From Cladopsammia gracilis (lineage: Eukaryota > Cnidaria > Anthozoa > Scleractinia > Dendrophylliidae), in contig JAJGOT010000020.1 of assembly GCA_022457155.1 (NCBI GenBank), positions 1,427,501 to 1,491,500 on the forward strand: 64,000 bases of DNA, read 5' to 3'. Both the position numbers and the translations under genes were made by a program. The notes under the pieces are model-generated. The model was not told where the DNA came from. It worked only from the letters and a program-made list of their open reading frames with translations, and searched no databases. This document shows, piece after piece, positions 1-11,319 of this stretch; within the stretch, counting starts at the first letter, position 1, and each line of letters opens with the position of its first letter.

Positions 1-2844
1 GCCCTGATGGGTATAAAAAATTGCTTCCGTGCCGCAATGTTTTTTTTTTTTTTTTACAATGTACTTCGCAATTCGTCTCTCACAGCGTGCTGTCATTGAT
101 TAGTTCAGGCCACATGCAGCTCCTTATAGCCAAACTAACGACCACTCGATTGCATCTCGTTTAATAACAGAAGCGCCTACTGTGTTATTTTGCCTCATTC
201 TACAAAGAGTTCCGATACAAATGAAGTTGGCAGGATAGGCAAGTATTATGCAATCTGCATCAAGTCCACTCAAAATTTTGAGAGAAATACCGGAAATCCT
301 CTCTCCAGGGCCTTTTCAAGGAAAATTGAGAGAGGGCTCAATGCCAACCATATTTTGATCAATGAAGTGTCGTGCTCATGATTCCATTACATGTATATTA
401 CTTGACTACTAAGCTTAATAATGACCTGCGATTCTCCCTGGCATGATTATCCAAAAGTTTTCCAAATGTAGATTTTATTATCCCAGACACCCAGACAAGA
501 CATCAAATCTCTTGGATAGATGTGTGCTAAAACATTAGGGTTATTTTACAAAAAAAAAAAAATCCAAAAAAAAATTCCTATAAAAAATTCCCGTTCTGCC
601 TGCATTTTCCTAGCAAGTGTCTTAGACTGTTTAAACTTAGAAAGTTTGTACTGTCAAACCTCTACACGTGTACTAATGGCCACCTCCCTCCAACTGCCAT
701 GTTTTTTGTCTGGTCGACTTCCATACCTGTATGTTTACCTTCATTTAAACCTCCCTACAATAGCCACCTCTCCTCGAATGCAACAGCCAGTCCTCTCTAC
801 AAATGCAACGGCCAGCAAATTGCATCGGAAACCCCCAAAACAACTCTGCATAATGGCCACACAGTTAAGAACTCAAGAACTGTGAATGCGAAATAATACT
901 CCTTTAACTGAGTTCAACATCATGAGGCGGGTATTCGGACCAGAGAAGTTGAGCAAAGGCAAAGCTTTAAGCTACAGTGTAGTAATTTACAAAATACCCT
1001 TATTATTCTTACTGGAATACAGGGATGTAAATAATACATGTAGGTGGAAGGTGGAAAAAGAACCACCTGGAGACTTGACTTTACATGTACTTGTACAGTG
1101 TACTTGATTTTGCCAGTTGGAAAACTGTGTCAGCTGATTACTTTTTCTAAAATTTGCAGCTGTGATGAAATCTTGGCCGGAATCTTAGTTACAATGTACA
1201 GTACATCACTGTTAAATCAGATGGAGGGGACTGAGTGGGAATTATTCTGAATATTATGATCAAATTAAACAGTTTTGGCACATACATGTAGAAAATCCTC
1301 ACAAATCCACTGTTTAAACACCTCTTACTTTCACAGCATACACTGTGAACATTGTACAGTACTGCATGTAACAGTGCTGCACACAAATGACGTCACAAAA
1401 ATAGAGACCCTCTGCGTGACTCAGACAAACAAACTGTTCAATGTGCCATTAATAGTAGAGCGGTAGGTGAGCTCATGTCTTTCGGGAGCACTTCAATTCA
1501 ATCTTTTATGGTGCTTACCAAAGATGATGGCATTCCTGGCTCGAAATTTGAGAGAGAACTAGAATATTATGCTGTGGATCAGTTAAAAAGGTGGTTGAAG
1601 TGCAGGGGATTGAAACAGGAGGGAAAATGCGGGGAATTTTGAGGCACACGAAAGATTGCGTATTTAGTGGGGGTCATGATTCATACTCTCGATTCGAACA
1701 TTGATGATGGAAAATGGTTCGCCTTAAAAGTCATAAAAGAAAATAATGAATTGAAAGGAAACAACAGTGTGGTTTCGCTTCGCTTGATTGCCTGAATGAA
1801 ATAGTGGCATAAACGAAGCAATCTCTAGACTGTCAAAATTGCCAATGGAGGTTTTAGTATAAACAGTGAACTCCACGCAGCTATAAAGCATAGCGAATGG
1901 AAGCTTTAGAAAATTACAACCTTGACTAAGACAAACTTCAACTCTCTACAAGTTGAATAACTTGTTAAGCTACAACTCTTCCTGCTATAAGCTTGGATCC
2001 TGAAAATTAAAATACTGCAAAGACAAAACTAAAATAGCTGGGCCCAGCATGACATTAATAGCAGACAGACATCCATGGCCAACAGGTCATTTCAGATCCT
2101 GTCCAGTATTTCAGAGAGAAAAGTTAGAGAAATTTAAACCTTTCCTACATAAAAATCAACATGCCAATATTAATGGCAAAAACAACACACCTGCAACCGC
2201 CAGGCAAAAAAGGACGCTAAAATGAGGTCAAAATCTACAAGCACAATACCACAGGAAACCACAACCAACAAACTTGACCTCTAGTCCATTGCACGCGGCT
2301 TTTGAAAGGTTTTAAAACTCAGTCTGCACTAAAATCCTCTTTCACAAATGGCTAAATGTAGAATAGCTGTTCAAAACATATACATGTAGAAGGAGCAAAT
2401 GGCATTTTAAAACATGAGGTAAGAGCCATGCAGAACTGCAGAGACACGATCTACTGCTTGCACTTTTCGTACCTTGCAAACGCTTCGGGAAGGGAATGAA
2501 CACTTTCACCCAGATTTCTCCACCTCCTTTAGCGATTTGGCCATTTATCTGGATGTCTTGAGTCAGTTTTACACTCACCCCAACAGCAATGCTTAATACA
2601 GTTCTAACCATTTTTACCTTTTTGGGAAGTGTAAACTGTTATTTCTAATTTATATGTATCTTTGTGTGTGCACTATGGCTTTCCCTCGTATACATGTATT
2701 TCCCTTCAGTGAGCTCCAATGTTTGTCTGAGTCACAGGGGGTCTCATAAGATGTGATCTATATATAGTGGTTGTGCGCGGCGCTATTGCACGCAGGGAGA
2801 ATGTTGGTTCATGTAGAATGACACAATGTTTTTATTTCTTGCAG
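1..2844. other. upstream/intronic region without a supported exon
   Basis: No exon can be supported here. The 5' exon(s) of the peptidyl-tRNA hydrolase gene must lie upstream, because the first visible exon (2845) starts inside a UBA domain. The region is AT-rich and contains several TACATGTA octamers. Around 650-850 it has a degenerate stretch beginning GTCAAACCTCTAC, which resembles the tip of the MITE at 4374. Short open frames here show no recognisable domain. Confidence 0.5.
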
Positions 2845-2937
2845 GCTCTGTTTATGACTGATAACAGTTCAGTTGACGCTGCTGCCAGCTGGGTGCTTGA
2901 TAATCAACATCTTCCTGATCTTGATGAACCTTTCAAG
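2845..2937 (+). CDS. PTRH2: Pth2 exon: C-terminal half of UBA domain
   Basis: This exon has 31 codons, an acceptor after TTTCTTGCAG and a donor GTACTC, and is phase 0 at both ends. It encodes [20 protein letters not shown] and then [11 protein letters not shown]. The pattern ALxxT-N-x-x-A-x-W is helices 2-3 of a UBA domain. The MGF-loop half of the domain must be on an upstream exon. Confidence 0.85.
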
Positions 2938-5900
2938 GTACTCTGAGCTTTATATTAAACCAACTCTGTTTTTGGTATTTAGTTTTAGTGTTAGTCTTTT
3001 TGAGTATGTGTATAAATTATATTTTATCTTACTGTACATGCACATTGTAAGGTTTCCTGTGCTAGAGCTAGCAAATGAACAACAATCCCTCCCACAAGTC
3101 CTTGTAAACACTGAAGATGAAATAATAATGTACAGTATGTACTATATAAAAACTTAATTATTATGTCAGATTGTCATATTGAAAGTTTTTTGTAGGTGTA
3201 CGGTATACACTCAGGTAGAGTATGTGTACATGTATGTGCAGTGTATGAAACAAAATGACGGAATGACATCACATTTGCAATGCCAAACAACCAAGTATGT
3301 TGAAAAACATGCATGCACAAAGGACCTACATGTACGCAATTCAAATCTCAGATTTTGACATTTTTCACTCACAGTCATTTTACTGTTTTTTTTTTTTTGT
3401 TTTGTTTTGTTTTTTAAGTAAAAGAGAGCCAGTCAAGCCAAAAGGAGGTATTTTGACAAAAAACACATTGAATTCATTAATTGGGCTACTACCCTAAGTA
3501 TTTTTTTCAAAGATGACTGGGATGTTTAAGTCTAATTGATCTCTTTTGCTTCAGCTGTGTGTAATGTTAATTAACCAGCCAAATTCTTTTTTGGCTAAAA
3601 TAAAAAAGAGTCTGAACAGTTTACATGTATTTTGTGAGTGAAAAATGTCAAAATTTGACATGAAATTATATACATGTAATACATGACTGTATATTATGTA
3701 GGCCATTTACATGTATGTGCATGTAAACTGGACATCTTGAAGGGAAGCTCACTGAAGTGAATTTCCACATTTTGTTTTTAAAAAAAGGGATGCCCCAATG
3801 CCCTTCTGGCTACCTTCTTGGCTACCTACACATTATTTTATTGACTGCATTGTAAAGTTACAATATTGTACTTGTATCAATTTAAAATGCATTAATCATT
3901 TTCTACAGCCAGATCAAAATCCTCCAGCTCTGGAAGCTCATGCATTTGAGCGAACATTTCCATTAGATGAAAAGACAATGAGAAGCCCTTACAAAATGGT
4001 ATTTGTTGTAAACACAGAACTCAACATGGGTCCTGGTAAGATTGCTGCTCAGGTGGGACATGCAGCTGTTGGTCTTTATAAGATATTGGCGTCAAAACCA
4101 CACAAGTATGACTACATGTTATCACAATGGGATGATTTTGGGTTAGTGTTTGTTTTCCCTTTAAGAAGGTGTATGTTGTAGTTCAGTTTTGATTTTCCAT
4201 TGTTCTTTTCTATGCTAATAATATATGTATGATCATAATGAACATCAAACAAAGGAAAATCAAAATTGAACCATGGATAAAATTGAACTACAACATATAC
4301 ATGTACATGTAATTGCTATTTATATTGATATTTTCTTTGTGTTCTCTCACTATGAAGTGTAAAATGTACATTACAGTCAAACCTCTATTAAGCGGACACC
4401 TTCGGGAAAATCCAACTGACCGCTTAATAGAGGTGACCGCTTTATAGAGGGCCACTTAATTAATAGAGGTTTGACTGTATTTTTAACCTCCTGTAAACTA
4501 AAGCATTAATTTTTATAATCCCAAGGGTGTTATATACTGTACACTTATCTTAGGTGTCCCCTTGTGGGAGGTGTGGGGGGGGGGGGGGGGGGGGGCAGCA
4601 ACATAAGAAAGCTTTATTAAAGAATTCAGCCTTACTGGGCCTCGCCTGAGTTGATCTGCCACTGAAATAGGTTTCAGTGAATAGTTACTCTTCATAGAAA
4701 GGTTAGGACCACCTTGTACATGTACATTACAATAAGCAAGAATGCAGAATTTAAGAAATGCTCAGGAGCATTCATTCAAGTGGGATTCCATCCATCTTGC
4801 ATTTACCGGTACCTTAAAAAAGTAATTCTACATGTAAATCCTAAAGCATATATACAATTTAAATAAGGCCAAACCATGTGTTATAGTTTTATAAAACAGA
4901 TAAGTAATGATCTGCATCAGAAGGAAAGTGCTGAATGGCAATACATGATGGAATGTCAACTTTTTTCATTGTTAACAACTATAGTGATCTCATTGGCCTA
5001 GACTCAAAAGCAGCTAAAAAGCTAAGGTTCAAGGTGCATTTTGTCTAAGTTTTTTTAAAAAAATAATTTGAGACCCAATCGCACAACATGCAATTTTGAA
5101 AGATACATGTAAAATTATTGTATTTGGGAAACTTCATCAAAGAAGCAAAAATAAATATTAGCTATTGCCTTCTGCTATTCAGATTGGTTAATCACAAAAA
5201 ATTTCCTAAAATTTATTGGATGCAAATGGATTTTCTTTATTTTTGTACTGAAATATAATTATGAACCATTTCTTGAAACCAAAGATATTCTACATATATG
5301 TGGGAAAGAGCCAATGCCATAGTTTTTTTTTATGTGGAGCATTACTTAATTGAGAACAGACAAGAAATGCCCTCCCCCCCCCCCTTCCCTAAAAAAAAGA
5401 ACCCCATCCAAAAAAATAGTGCTCATGTCCTTTCCATGGTTGTTTTGTTCTGTATAGCCACCTATTATTAATAATATAATAAACTTTGGCAACAGGTACA
5501 TGTATGAGTAATGATACTGCTTTTTTTTTCTTTTTTTTTAGGGGAACAAAAATTGTATTGAAAGGTGAAAATTCAGCCCACCTGTTTGATTTAGAGGATT
5601 TAGCTCAAAAGGCACATATACCATATTATCTTGTACATGATGCTGGCAAAACACAGGTACTTATTCTAACTTTTTACGACTTTCGACTGAATCCAGTCCT
5701 TGGTTTCAGTGTATGCTATCACTTTTTCCATAGTACCACTGGTAATAAATGAGCCTACCTATAATTTACTAAAAATGATAATTGCAATACTTCATGTATA
5801 GTTAAATTCTACAAGGTATTGAGTTACTTTTTGATTGGTACAGCTGCTTAACCGCGGTCAAACAAGAGAAATTTGCAAAAGTTAAGCAAAGTACTTAGAA

Positions 5901-7159
5901 GTTAAGGTTGTCATTTTTACTGTTTATAGTTTAATATATTGCCAATACACTGTCAATTTACCAAACGTTTTGAAAGTTTACCAAAAAAGTTCTAAGGTTT
6001 AAAGTGCCCATAACCTAAATTTTTTTATTTTTGTATCTAAATCTACATGTCACGTAATAAACATCTGCGAAAAATTTTTTTGATTTCAGCAAAACGTGAA
6101 TTTTTTATGATTTTTTAAAGTGTTCGAAATTTGCCGCCATTTTGGTCCACCATTCGCATTAGTCTCCTCTCGGTCCCTCTCGGTTCTCGATTAACAAAAG
6201 ATCCGTGATGTAGATTAAGGAACACATAACTTCAAACAAAGGAACTTGTGACTTCAAACAATGGAACTGTGACGTACATTAAGGAACATGTGAGCCCGTT
6301 GGCCTTCTTAACAGCGAGACGGGTATACCACAAAAAAAAATAGGATTTGGAAGATTTGAAATATTCATAAAAAATTCACGTTTTGCAGAAATCAAAAAAA
6401 ATTTTCACAGATGTTCATTATGTGATGTGTAGATTTAGATACAAAAATAAAAAAATTTAGGTTATGGGCACTTTAAAAACTGTGAACTGCAGAATTGTCG
6501 GCTCCATTTGCCAACATAATTTTGATCAGGCGCAAAGAATTTTGGTCAGTTTTCAACGGAAAAAAGCTCATCATTTTGAGAAAAAATAAATTAAAGATAG
6601 TTAAATAAACTCCTGCTAAATAAAAGGAAAAATGACTCAGACTTTGGACTGTGGTGGAGGTAGCTGCACTCATGCTTTTAAATATATCAAGCACAAGGAT
6701 TTAGGGTGTTTTATCTGGATTTCCAAACACCGAGAAGTGGGTTAAGAAAATGAGGCACAACCAAGTGTTTGTTAACTGATTTGAGGTGTTTGGATATCTG
6801 ATGAAATGCTGTTTGGATTGTTTGCCTATCTTCTCAAACTGTTAAATACAGAGAAAAGGAGGGAATAAAATCATCAAAATCAATTCTAATTCAGATCGGT
6901 TTCCAAACCACTGTGATGCTGATGATTTTCTTTGTTCAATATAAATTCAAACTTGATGTTAAAACTTGATGATAATTAATGACTTTGAGAATTTATATAG
7001 ACATACAGTGTATTAACTACATGAATATTTTGCAAACGTTTGCTCACATTACACCACTGTCTTGCTTTGCAGGTAGCAGCTGGTTCATTAACAGTTATTG
7101 GTCTTTTTAGTTCAGCTTCAGAAGTGGGGACTCTAACAGGGACATTGTTACTATTGTAA
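2845..7159 (+). CDS. PTRH2: UBA-domain peptidyl-tRNA hydrolase 2 (Pth2), four 3' exons
   Basis: Pth2 enzymes hydrolyse the ester bond of peptidyl-tRNAs released from ribosomes and so recycle tRNA. The spliced model joins 2845-2937, 3909-4141, 5542-5656 and 7073-7159 (phases 0, 2, 0; 175 codons, then TAA at 7157-7159). It encodes the second half of a UBA ubiquitin-binding domain, a charged linker and a full-length Pth2 domain. Family hallmarks are [16 protein letters not shown] followed by [13 protein letters not shown], the HDAGKTQ motif and the C-terminal TVIG and LTG segments. UBA-Pth2 fusions are known in invertebrates, whereas vertebrate PTRH2 carries a membrane anchor instead, so the symbol means family and not strict orthology. 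The N-terminal exon(s) are outside the window. AATAAA near 7447 is a possible poly(A) signal. Confidence 0.9.
3909..4141 (+). CDS. PTRH2: Pth2 exon: linker and start of Pth2 domain
   Basis: The acceptor is TTCTACAG and the donor GTTAGT; the exon enters in phase 0 and leaves in phase 2. It encodes a short Pro/Glu linker and the first beta strand and catalytic region of Pth2. The conserved block is [18 protein letters not shown], whose Lys, Gln and His are the positions conserved across the family. It ends at QWDDFG. Confidence 0.92.
4170..4300. repeat. foldback MITE (TATGTTGTAGTTCA family)
   Basis: Inverted arms: TATGTTGTAGTTCAGTTTTG near 4170 and its complement near 4300, the latter ending TTGAACTACAACATA. 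It begins 28 bp into the intron after the second visible exon. A diverged second copy is at 43593-43725 with tips TATGTGTTGGTTCAATTTT and AAATTGAACCACAACATAT. Confidence 0.65.
4374..4477. mobile_element. 104-bp TA-flanked MITE, Tc1/mariner-like tips
   Basis: Perfect terminal inverted repeats CAGTCAAACCTCTATTA and TAATAGAGGTTTGACTG, flanked on both sides by TA. The total length is about 104 bp, with no coding capacity. TA target duplication and CAG...CTG tips are typical of Tc1/mariner non-autonomous derivatives. Confidence 0.8.
4575..4595. repeat. poly(G) tract
   Basis: Uninterrupted G run of about 20 bases in an intron. Similar runs occur at about 7764-7786, 42491-42512 and 52180-52198 (G) and at 45001-45020 and 49030-49044 (C). 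The last four lie inside MITE or TTAA elements. Confidence 0.8.
4905..5350 (+). repeat. copy 1 of a segment duplicated at 21850-23040
   Basis: About 450 bp inside the Pth2 intron aligns collinearly with 21850-22121 plus 22848-23040. Shared landmarks include TTTGAGACCCAATCGCACAA and AACTTCATCAAAGAAGC. This copy has an uninterrupted TTAA at the point where the other copy carries a 722-bp insertion. Both copies contain an exon-like stretch reading DLIGLDSK, but no intact frame is conserved across it. Confidence 0.75.
5542..5656 (+). CDS. PTRH2: Pth2 exon: central Pth2 domain with HDAGKTQ
   Basis: The acceptor follows a T-rich tract (TTTTTTTTTAG) and the donor is GTACTT. It enters in phase 2 and leaves in phase 0. 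It encodes [20 protein letters not shown] and continues to the family signature HDAGKTQ, which contributes the conserved Asp of the active-site pocket in Pth2 enzymes. Confidence 0.92.
6003..6472. mobile_element. 470-bp foldback element on a TTAA target
   Basis: Arms of about 115 bp: AGTGCCCATAACCTAAAT at the left, and its complement ending GGTTATGGGCACT at the right. TTAA flanks both ends (5999-6002 and 6473-6476). No transposase remnant is visible. The AGTG tip after TTAA is shared with the elements at 26208 and 45863. Confidence 0.75.
7073..7159 (+). CDS. PTRH2: Pth2 terminal exon
   Basis: Acceptor CTTTGCAG, phase 0, 28 codons then TAA. It encodes [10 protein letters not shown] and ends [13 protein letters not shown], matching the C-terminal strand of Pth2 (family pattern GS-TVL-IGP ... 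VTG-L-LL). Confidence 0.92.
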   Translation, partial: VAAGSLTVIGLFSSASEVGTLTGTLLLL

Positions 7160-10100
7160 ACTGGGTCACTAAGGGCACATTCTTTTGGGACTATAACAAA
7201 AAGTAGCAAAAGAACTTGCAGTTACAGGCAGGGTGAAGTTTGTTTGCTATTTGACCATGTTCAGCCATATTTATCGTTAATCAGGCTTGCACCGATATTT
7301 TTTTTTATATTGGTTCTTATTTCACCTCTGTAAAGAGTATTCCATTTTCAGAAGAAATGTCTTTTGGAAATTCTTATTCAGCCTATTTTGTTACTTCTTC
7401 GCCAGAATAATAATAACCAGACTAGCCTCAAAAGAATGTGCCCTAAAATAAATCAGAGTCTATTATATTTAAGCCTTGCTTAAGCCTTTCACACCCAAGG
7501 TTGTCATGTTCAATGCTTGAATTCACCAAAATTTCAAAGAAGATTTGAATGGTCACACTTTGAGCTTTGTTTAATCCACAAACTCAATGTTCAGCATATT
7601 ACAAATGTACATGTACCATAAGATCTTAGCACTGCCCCACAGCGTTCATTTGCCATGTAAATGGCCACCTTCACCTATTTTTTTTCGTGCCTTGTGGCAC
7701 ATCAGGCCTGAATTTTAATAGTCACACTTTAGGTATTCTTTTTCTTTTCTTTGGGGGTCGGGGTGGGGGGGGGGGGGGGGGGGGGGAGGGAGTTAATAAG
7801 GGATTTGCAGTATTTGTATACAAAAGAATGCACTGCACGATGTGCAGACTTGACAAGTTGGCACCATACATGTACATGTATGACTGCAGGATTTGTCTTA
7901 GCCTGCACATTGAACGAAGTCAGGAAATAATTACTGTAGCATAAAATGTCTGCACAAGGGCCACAATCATGTACATTGTATATGCCCAGCCAGTATCAAA
8001 TAAGGTAAATATCTATATTATATACTCGTTATTCACAATAAGATTCTATAAACAGTTTAAAATGTGTTGAAAGTAGAAATTAGGTTCTGTTGTACAACTT
8101 GAAGATCCTATAGTGATGATCATTAAACAATCCAAACGTTTTCAAAAGCCTATTGTCGTTTTTCTCAAAATATTAGCTAGTCTGTTTCTACCCACACCCT
8201 GATGCCTGAAATGTGTCAAATCCCCGAGTTTTGTTGATTAACAACTTCAGTGTTGGTCGTGTATCATTAGTGAGACTAATTCCCAATAGTGGTCAGGAAA
8301 TGGAAAAAAAAAAGAAGTGCCCAAAATTAAAATTCAAGAAAAATTCAAAATTTTATTTTGTAAAATACTGAAAAGCAAATGGTACCAGGCAAACTGAGTG
8401 CTGCCGAGGGGGTTTCATTGAATTGTCACACCATAGGATTTCGTCCACAGACTCAAAAGTTGGAACTACACTACATGTCTCTATAATTGACTCTGGGAGT
8501 AAAAGGGTTAAATGTGCCCCTCTCCCCCATTCAGAATTTCATGTGATGGTAGAAGTCGTGTATCCACGTTATATCTAATACACCCTATACTAATCCCTTC
8601 GGCAACAATAATATTTTATTTCAACTCACACAAGATCTTTACAGAAAAGGAAAAAGGAAATAAAAATAAAAACTAAATTATAGATATAGAAAAGAAAAAC
8701 CAAAGAAAAAAATTAACAGGTAGAATTTGTGAGTTTGGAGCATCCAAATAGCTAGAGCTAATAGCATGTAGTACGGCTACCAACCGTTGACCTTTTTACT
8801 GGGTGATCGCTTTGAGAATCTATTCTTGTTAGCCAACAGCTTTAGTTCCGACCACTTTTTCATCAGCGAGTACTATACATACCACAGTCTAACCTCGTCT
8901 TTTTTGACGAAAGCTTGGCCTTGTCCCGGAAAGAGAAATATCGATAAAATCTTGACTCCAGAACTCTGCATGGGTATCCGGAGTGCGGAGTTTCGACTGA
9001 GTTAAAATACCCCCGTCTTGTCCCCAGGTGCAGTTGCAATTTGTTGATAAAGCGCGGGAAAAGAGGGTAGTCCTGCACTTGTCCAAACGATGTCTGTGAT
9101 TCGCTAAGAAAACAATCGATTTGTCCCGCTGGGATAGGGATTAGGGATAGGGGCATTGTTCAAGAGATACATCAATTGTATCATTCGTCAATCACAGACA
9201 TCGTTTGGACAGTAACACACACTACGACCCCGCTCGGAAAAGAGTGTGTATGGTCTACCCACAGTTCCTGTCAATCAGTATACAGAATTCGAGGCTGCGA
9301 GCCACAGAAAAAATTGAAGAACATCTTCCCCACAAATCTACCTGGATTGTCGGCCAACAGTTAGCAAACAGATTAGTGGGGGTGATGTTCTCCAATCTGA
9401 CTGAGCCATGACTCAAACTTGTGGACTATAATCAGCTGATAAATCGACAATAGATAATTTTCATATTCTCGGTATTGTAATAGTAAACGTCGAAAACGTG
9501 GGGAGTGGTTGCCCCAAGTCTCCTGAGCCAGAGGCTCATGTTAATGTCATGTTAAAATATAAACTATTCCTTAAAATATGAAAATATACACAAACACAGA
9601 CCGGATTATACACAGTTCACGCTCTGGCAACCTGGCACTCGTATTGACGAGTAGCTTGAAGTTGAGGCCAATGCGCGACAATCTTTTCACATACAAATGT
9701 ATTTAATGATATTTCCCCGCTTTAGCCTCCATTGTAAGGCTAGTTCTAGTTTAATACCGAGAATACGAAAATTGTCAATTGAGTCACTGAGTGGTCATTC
9801 AATTCATTCATTTGTCCTATGCAATGACTGGTATCGATACGTTGATTGGCTACACCACGAACGATTAACTGATTATTCATGGCCCTGTAATCGATTCAAA
9901 CGTTTTCCACAGTCGCAGTTTAGTTGTTGCTGTAGAAGTTCTACTAGTCGAAATATTGGCCATTAAACCTGCCCTTAAATTCCGTTGTACAAGCCTTGCA
10001 TTTTAAATAGTTTAAAAGCACTAGTACTCATCCACCTCCCACTGTCAGGCGTCAAGGATTACCCATTTTTTGTTTTCAAATTATGCTCTAGAATGTCCAA

Positions 10101-10272
10101 ATTCTGCCTGCATAATGTACGCAAGCCTAGCCAGGGGGCCAGGAGGCTACTGTAGGAGGCTGGCTTTGCCACTCGCGTAAGACACACAGGAACCCCAGCA
10201 GTGCAGGCGTTTTTTGGTAAGAATTTAGTGTTTGGTCGCCATTTTGGTTTTGCAAAACGTCGGGGGCTGGGA
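7160..10272. other. intergenic region, no supported gene
   Basis: No coding region is supported. It holds a poly(G) run near 7764-7786, a T-rich/A-rich segment at 8600-8760 that matches the repeat tail at 59040-59240, and a 22-bp inverted repeat (TGTCCAAACGATGTCTGTGA at 9079; complement at 9192). The last TACATGTA octamers of the left part of the window are at about 7607 and 7867. Confidence 0.6.
8600..8765 (-). mobile_element. retroelement 3'-tail fragment
   Basis: A-rich segment ending in GAGCATCCAAATAGCTAGAG. The same organisation (TTATT...CAACTCA, A-rich, then CATCCAAATAGCAAAGGCTA) recurs at 59060-59220, next to a Penelope-like reverse transcriptase fragment. It is probably a 3' untranslated retroelement tail read on the minus strand. 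The family is not certain. Confidence 0.45.
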
Positions 10273-10501
10273 GGTTGTGCCTAAATCATACTGTCCAGAA
10301 GGACGTCGGACACCTTATTGAGACTTATATAACGTTATGTCGACACTTGGAATTTTATTTTCAATAAATGTTTAAGTGTAAAAAAGAAAATCTAAAATCC
10401 CCACTCAGGATTGTGACCTGTGACCTTAGCTAGGCTTAGGCTTACATAGCCTACCGTACCACTGTACCACCTATAGCTTCTCGGGTTGCTTAGTCCTAAA
10501 T

Positions 10502-10751
10502 TTAACTATATAAACTGCTACCCCCAACTTCAACTGAAAGCTAACTAGTTACTCCGTTATATAAGTCTCAATAAGGTGCCCGACGTCCTTCTGGACGGTA
10601 TGATTTGGGCTTGACCCGTACGCCCCCATAATACGGGTCAAGCCCAAATCATACCGTCCAGAAGGACGTCGGACACCTTATTGAGACTTACATAATGGAG
10701 TAACTGGTTTGGTTTCAGTTGAGGTTCGGGGTAGCAGTTTATATAGTTACA
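10502..10751. mobile_element. palindrome with two element tips joined head to head
   Basis: Both halves mirror each other around about 10624: TAACTATATAAACTGC at the left, its complement at the right. Near the centre each half carries the same block as the outer element terminus (CCAGAAGGACGTCGGACACC and TTATTGAGACTTA), but with the tip GGGTCAAGCCCAAATCATAC. In the opposite outer arm the site is uninterrupted (CCTAAATG...ACCACAGG), so this is an insertion. Confidence 0.7.
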
Positions 10752-11319
10752 TCACAGGCAGACCACCCTCTGTTTGTGTTTTGTAATTGCTGTTTGGACC
10801 TTGAGACTTTATATTCACGCGACACGATCAGTTGAAATTTTAGTGGAGATATTATAATTAAAGTCGCCTGTTACCTTTATGTTGGAATAAAGTTTCAAGG
10901 AAATGTTGATTGAGTCACGCGCGGTGTTTTTCTGCCACTCCGAGCCGTAGAAACCTTTCTCTGGCGAGTTTACTGTTACCGGCCGTAGGCTGGTACTAGA
11001 GAGAGTATTGGTTGGGTATTTAAAGGGCAACGGTCCCGAAGCGTTGATTGGCTGATTTAAAATGGACCGCATGTTTAGAATTCCTTTGGTCACTGACTTT
11101 GCTACAGATCATAGTTTGAAACCTACCTGGAGGACTTGAGCTTCGCTTTTTCCGGAGGAAATTTAACGAATGAAGCCCAAACTCGGCCACGACATGGGGA
11201 AATATGTAGTTAATCGGATGCCGGTGAAAAAAGGTAAGAATTTTTCATATTTTGCGACAATTCCGGTTTGAAGTAGCGACCCATAGCGGTCGCCGGCGGC
11301 GAGTTGCCTGCCTTGTCTC

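Noticed and set aside
1..38. Possible upstream UBA exon reading ALMGIKNCFRAA just before the window's poly(T)
   Set aside because: The peptide has UBA-like MGI spacing, but the only GT near its end leaves phase 2, whereas the next exon needs phase 0. A frameshift would be required, so it is probably coincidence.
9697..9966. 89-residue ORF
   Set aside because: No recognisable domain, no splice-site or promoter support, low-complexity flanks; treated as chance.
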